A stretch of DNA of 64,000 bases, taken from assembly GCF_008831285.2 (NCBI RefSeq), contig NC_045145.1, positions 15,950,040 through 16,014,039 of the forward strand, read 5' to 3'. The position numbers were made by a program, and so were the translations under genes. The DNA is from Nymphaea colorata. Taxonomy: Eukaryota; Streptophyta; Magnoliopsida; Nymphaeales; Nymphaeaceae. The notes beneath the pieces were generated by a model. The model was not told where the DNA came from and did no database searches. It saw only the letters and a list, made by a program, of their open reading frames with translations. Shown piece after piece: positions 60,269-64,000 of the stretch (positions are counted from its first letter, which is position 1; each line of letters starts with the position of its first letter).

Positions 60269-61822
60269 CAAAGGGAGGAAAAGGAAAGTGAGAAAATGAA
60301 AATGATGTTCTAATGTAAATCCAATTGAGAAGAAAATGAAAGGTTTTTCGCTTTCTACCGTATATGCTCTTTCTTTCTCTTTGTGCATGCATGAACAACG
60401 TTTTACGTGATTGCAACATATTTTTTTTTATCAAGAATCTCTTTTTACCAGCATATTTTCTTTGCGGTGGTCTTTATAAATGGGTCCGATCTGGTATGCT
60501 GAGATCGATTCTGATCCGACCTTTTGTATATTTATGATCTATCCTAGCGTTGAGCCCTCACACTTTGACCTCTTCCAGAACACCTTGAATCTGTTTAATC
60601 TAAGCATTTGATAGCCTTCTATTTGAGATCCAAGGCGCGAATCTTAGGTCCAGATCTCCCTTTCATCGACCTTAAATCTAAGTTTGTGACCATAATATGA
60701 CCTTTTTTTTTTTTTACATAGTGGTAAAAGTCTTGTGCTTGTGTATGCCATAAGGATCTTAAATCAACCTTAGATCTGATGCTATCAAACACACCCTTTT
60801 CGCCTTGAATTTTATTCGGAGGGAAGCCAATGAAGTACATTCCATGTGCCGTTTACTAATTAAATATACCAAAATAACTTGATGTTCATAGAAAACTCAA
60901 GATCACATGTGCTGGCCTACTAATTATAATTTAATCTCACATGTGAAGTGTTTCCAACGTTGATTGCAATTTGCCACATGAATCATGCTGATATAGATAG
61001 CTCATCCCAACCACCATCCTTTTCTGTTCTTTGTCTTCTTCCCTTTTCTTCTCACCTTTTATCTGAAACTGTAACAATGGTAGAAGAAAGAATTGCTGGG
61101 GGTTGGTGCGAGATGGGCCTCACCTACTTCGCTAAAACAGACGGAATCCACCATTATTAGAGGAGAAGATAATACCCAAACCGCCGATCATTATGATTAC
61201 TAATTGGTAGAAGGACATGAACTACTTACACAACCCCACATAATTGGTTAAAATGTCACTTGAATGGACCTAATAATACTATTTTCTCTTGTTGAGACAC
61301 TTGATTAATGCCGCCGTAGACCTGCGGAATTTCCCATTTAACCGCGTTTAAGTACTGCTTGCAGTTCTATAGTACTCCATCGTTGGGTCTTTTTGCTAAA
61401 TCAATCTCATTTGTTCATCCCCTCAATAGTTCAGTTCATGCACAATTTGAACCAATCCAATTTACTATGGTACAAGTTAGGTAAGCTTAATTATTCATAA
61501 CCTTAATATGTAGTTGGATCTACAACTTGTTGGAAATAATCAAGGTCTTGACTACTTTTTTTTTCCTCCATGTCAGGCTGTGGTTAGGCAGATCTCTACC
61601 TATTTATCCATTACAATAGCTTTCCTTTTTCAATTGTGACTTGCACTCGGACTGAGAGACTTTGTAACTGACTCATCGGCTCAGAACCGTGAGGTCGGTA
61701 CTTGCACCCCGCCAATCAGTGGCGGAGTCAAAAAGTTTTTGCTATGGACATTTAAAATTTAAAAGTTTATACTTCGAGGGAAACCATATATAAATAAGTA
61801 ACGTATCAATATATAAATAAGA

Positions 61823-61873
61823 CAATTTGTGTGGGCTAGTGTGTCCAGACAATTTGTGTAGGCTAGTGGCGGA
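61823..61873. repeat. Short direct duplication of GACAATTTGTGT(G/A)GGCTAGTG
   Basis: The 21-base motif occurs twice about 26 bases apart. The second copy runs into GGCGGACCAAAC, similar to CAGTGGCGGAGTCAAA at 61717. Motifs of this AGTGGCGGA type are common at ends of old plant repeats, so this may be transposon debris. Confidence 0.5.
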
Positions 61874-63947
61874 CCAAACACGGTTAAAACAAAGGAATTG
61901 ACAACATGTCGAATGTCTAGGATTAGGGTTTTAGTTCACACGCCGCATAAGAGTGTCCGCATCCAAAAGCCATCTCAGGATACCAAAAGATCCATTCTTT
62001 ACAATCGCCAATTAATTGGACTTTATTCCTCTAGTACGGTGTGAATTAAATCTCGCGACATATTGTTAGGTATACCGAAGCTGATGTACATTCATTCACA
62101 AAAAAAAAAATGTACCCAAGTACGTGATGATCAGAATACCTCTAACCAGCAAAAAAGGGAGCCTCCTACACCAACCAAAAAAAAAAAGGTTAAAAGTCCA
62201 GAAAAGATATTTCCTTTAAAAAATATTTTAAAATACCCAACTCTTTGGTTTTTTTTTTTTTTTCAGGTGCATATTGTACACTCAACTTGATCTCTAGATA
62301 TACACATCCACCAAGGCAATATTAATCATGACATGCTCTAATCGAGTGGTAGTTTTACATGACATTTCACTCTCTATTTTAATTTTCACACTTTCAATAA
62401 GTTTGACCGACTGCAGTCTTTGAATTTGTTAGTAGTTACCAATTAATGTCATTAGTGTTGACATTCATATAGCATATCAATAGATCTATAGGAATATCTC
62501 ATATATTAATGTACCAAGATCATTAGGCTGACGGATTAATTGATACATACGATAGATTAGTGACATATATCGTCAGTCTATATATTTGTTATTAACTTGG
62601 CATTTTAGATTTAGACCTGATCCAATGCCAAATGCATAGGATCCAACTAAATGGAATTTGGTAGATTGTAGATTTTAAATCCAAATCCTTTACCTCTCTC
62701 TTTAAAGGGCGTAGAATAGTTGGTTGGATTGGTGAGCAGTGCAAGTTTGGTTTCATGGGAACTATTTTTCTTAACTACAAATGGTAGATATGCAATACTC
62801 TCGTTAATAGGTTCATCGCTCTTTACCAAGATCCCGAAACAATCCTGAGCCCGAATAAGAGGAAAGAAGAATGCTTTAGCCTTTTAACCTCTTCCCAGTA
62901 TCTCCCCAAACCTTTTACATCTCTTTTCCAACCGCGAAAACAACACGTGAAAGTGAGATATGACCAAACAAACATTTTTTATATGATAATGTCTAAGGCT
63001 GAGGGGACAACAAACTTTGCTCCCGGCTGCTGATAATTAACCAGCTGATCCTGATTAATTAGAGGATCAATCATAGGATGAATGCCCCTCGCTGAACCAA
63101 GATTACGACCATTATTAACCGATAAAACAAGCTCATATTGAAGAACATAATAACTGTTTAATTGAAGAAATAAATGAAATTATTTGACTGCACCTTTTGA
63201 ATACCTACCAGCAAAAGTAAATTTAACCTGTTTGCTTCTAAGAGCCAACATATTGATATGGTCGATCAGGGCAATGAGGGGACCAAGATATTTCCTTTCA
63301 TTGAACGTTCATAGTAGAGGTAGTAAGATTTACAGTTTTTTCCACAGCCATGGTTCACCTTATTAGCTATATTCCGGCCGCATCTTCTCATTTTCACAAT
63401 TTCCAAATCCATCGAATGGCCAATATTTGTTAGGAAAAGACAGATTTACCCTTGCTTAGATAGGGGAGTTTGGACATCATTTAATGAAAACATAAGGATG
63501 ATATTGGAAATATAATGTGAACAGCTAAATATATCGTAGTCACAAACATCATTTTTAAAGTTTTAAATGACGATGTCATACATGTATCATAGTCACAAGT
63601 ATCGTTTTCAGATTTTTAATGGTACTTTTAATGGTGAGTTTTTTTTTTAATTATAATATAACGAGTTTGAAAAAAGAAAAAGAAAAATAAGATAAATTTT
63701 AAAAAATCATAAAAGTTAAGGAAAATAAAACGAACGGGAACTAATGAACTAGCAAGACAACATAAAAATGTAAGTGAATAAACAACAAATAAAAAATGGA
63801 AACAAGCAGATTGGTATTAAAACGTGAAAAATGCTGAAAATTAAAAAAAAATAAAAATAATTACAAACGAGGTTTTTCATGTTTTTTAGTTTGATAATTT
63901 TTTCCAAGATAATGACGTTTTTTTAAAATGTGTTTTTTGTGAGTATG

Positions 63948-63948
<1 letters not shown>

Positions 63949-63993
<45 letters not shown>
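63949..63993. repeat. (TA)n microsatellite at the window edge
   Basis: More than twenty TA dinucleotides, ending seven bases before the end of the window. Confidence 0.92.
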
Positions 63994-63997
<4 letters not shown>

Positions 63998-64000
63998 TGT

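Larger units (their letters stand above)
53949..64000. other. Gene-poor region to the end of the window
   Basis: No gene is supported in these 10 kb. The sequence is AT-rich with microsatellites at about 57628-57656 (TC) and 63949-63993 (TA), a 69-bp tandem duplication at 60131-60268, and a short direct duplication at about 61823-61870. Open frames at 56504-56887 (+), 59617-59910 (-) and 60062-60388 (-) have low complexity or no recognisable features. The last 1.5 kb is very AT-rich. Confidence 0.55.

Noticed and set aside
1-64000. CRISPR arrays, operons, phage or organelle inserts, autonomous LTR retrotransposons, virus-derived sequence
   Set aside because: None seen. There are no direct repeat-spacer arrays, no gag-pol, transposase or reverse transcriptase frames, and no organelle-type gene blocks in either strand.

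Overview
The window is nuclear DNA of a flowering plant. The evidence is spliced genes with GT-AG introns from under 100 bp to 3.7 kb, AT-rich intergenic sequence, many CT/GA and TA microsatellites, plant-type tRNA genes, MITE-like elements, and proteins found in seed plants (an ABA-type bZIP, a TGA-type bZIP and a mitochondrial alanine:glyoxylate aminotransferase 2 homologue). I cannot name the species. The TGA protein mixes features of the TGA1/4 and TGA2 groups, which would fit an early-diverging angiosperm but does not prove one. Exon structures below were built by hand from conserved protein blocks, splice sites and codon phase.

Layout. About 1-3.5 kb (+): the last three coding exons of a gene that starts outside the window and that I do not recognise. 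3.5-6.4 kb: intergenic, with a perfect-period 48-bp tandem repeat. 6.9-11.65 kb (+): a group A bZIP of the ABI5/AREB/DPBF type with a 3.7-kb last intron. 11.7-19.1 kb: intergenic, with a well-preserved MITE-like element at 16.4-16.8 kb. 19.1-23.9 kb (+): a short, very acidic protein with a basic C-terminus, built from three coding exons and a 5' UTR exon. 24-35.4 kb: a long gene-poor stretch with transposon remnants and simple repeats. 35.4-41.4 kb (+): a TGA1/TGA4-like bZIP-DOG1 transcription factor in eight coding exons. 42.2-42.8 kb (-): tRNA-Val(AAC) and tRNA-Arg(ACG). 44.5-51.2 kb (-): the aminotransferase gene in nine exons, with a non-autonomous hAT element in intron 6. 52.9-53.4 kb (+): an LRR receptor-kinase pseudogene. 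53.9 kb (-): tRNA-Trp(CCA). 54-64 kb: intergenic, with simple and short tandem repeats.

The genes do not form a pathway. Two bZIP regulators of different hormone responses (abscisic acid, and salicylic acid/redox) lie on the same strand about 30 kb apart, next to a photorespiration/amino-acid enzyme. I found no new multi-gene system. The most useful leads are local. The 87-nt first intron of the ABI5-like gene is open and in frame, and its retention would place about 29 mostly hydrophobic residues between the DNA-binding region and the zipper. A CT microsatellite abuts the 5' splice site of the last aminotransferase intron. The TGA1-like protein keeps one of the two TGA1 redox cysteines and has lost the other. 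Two transposon insertions still have recognisable target-site duplications.
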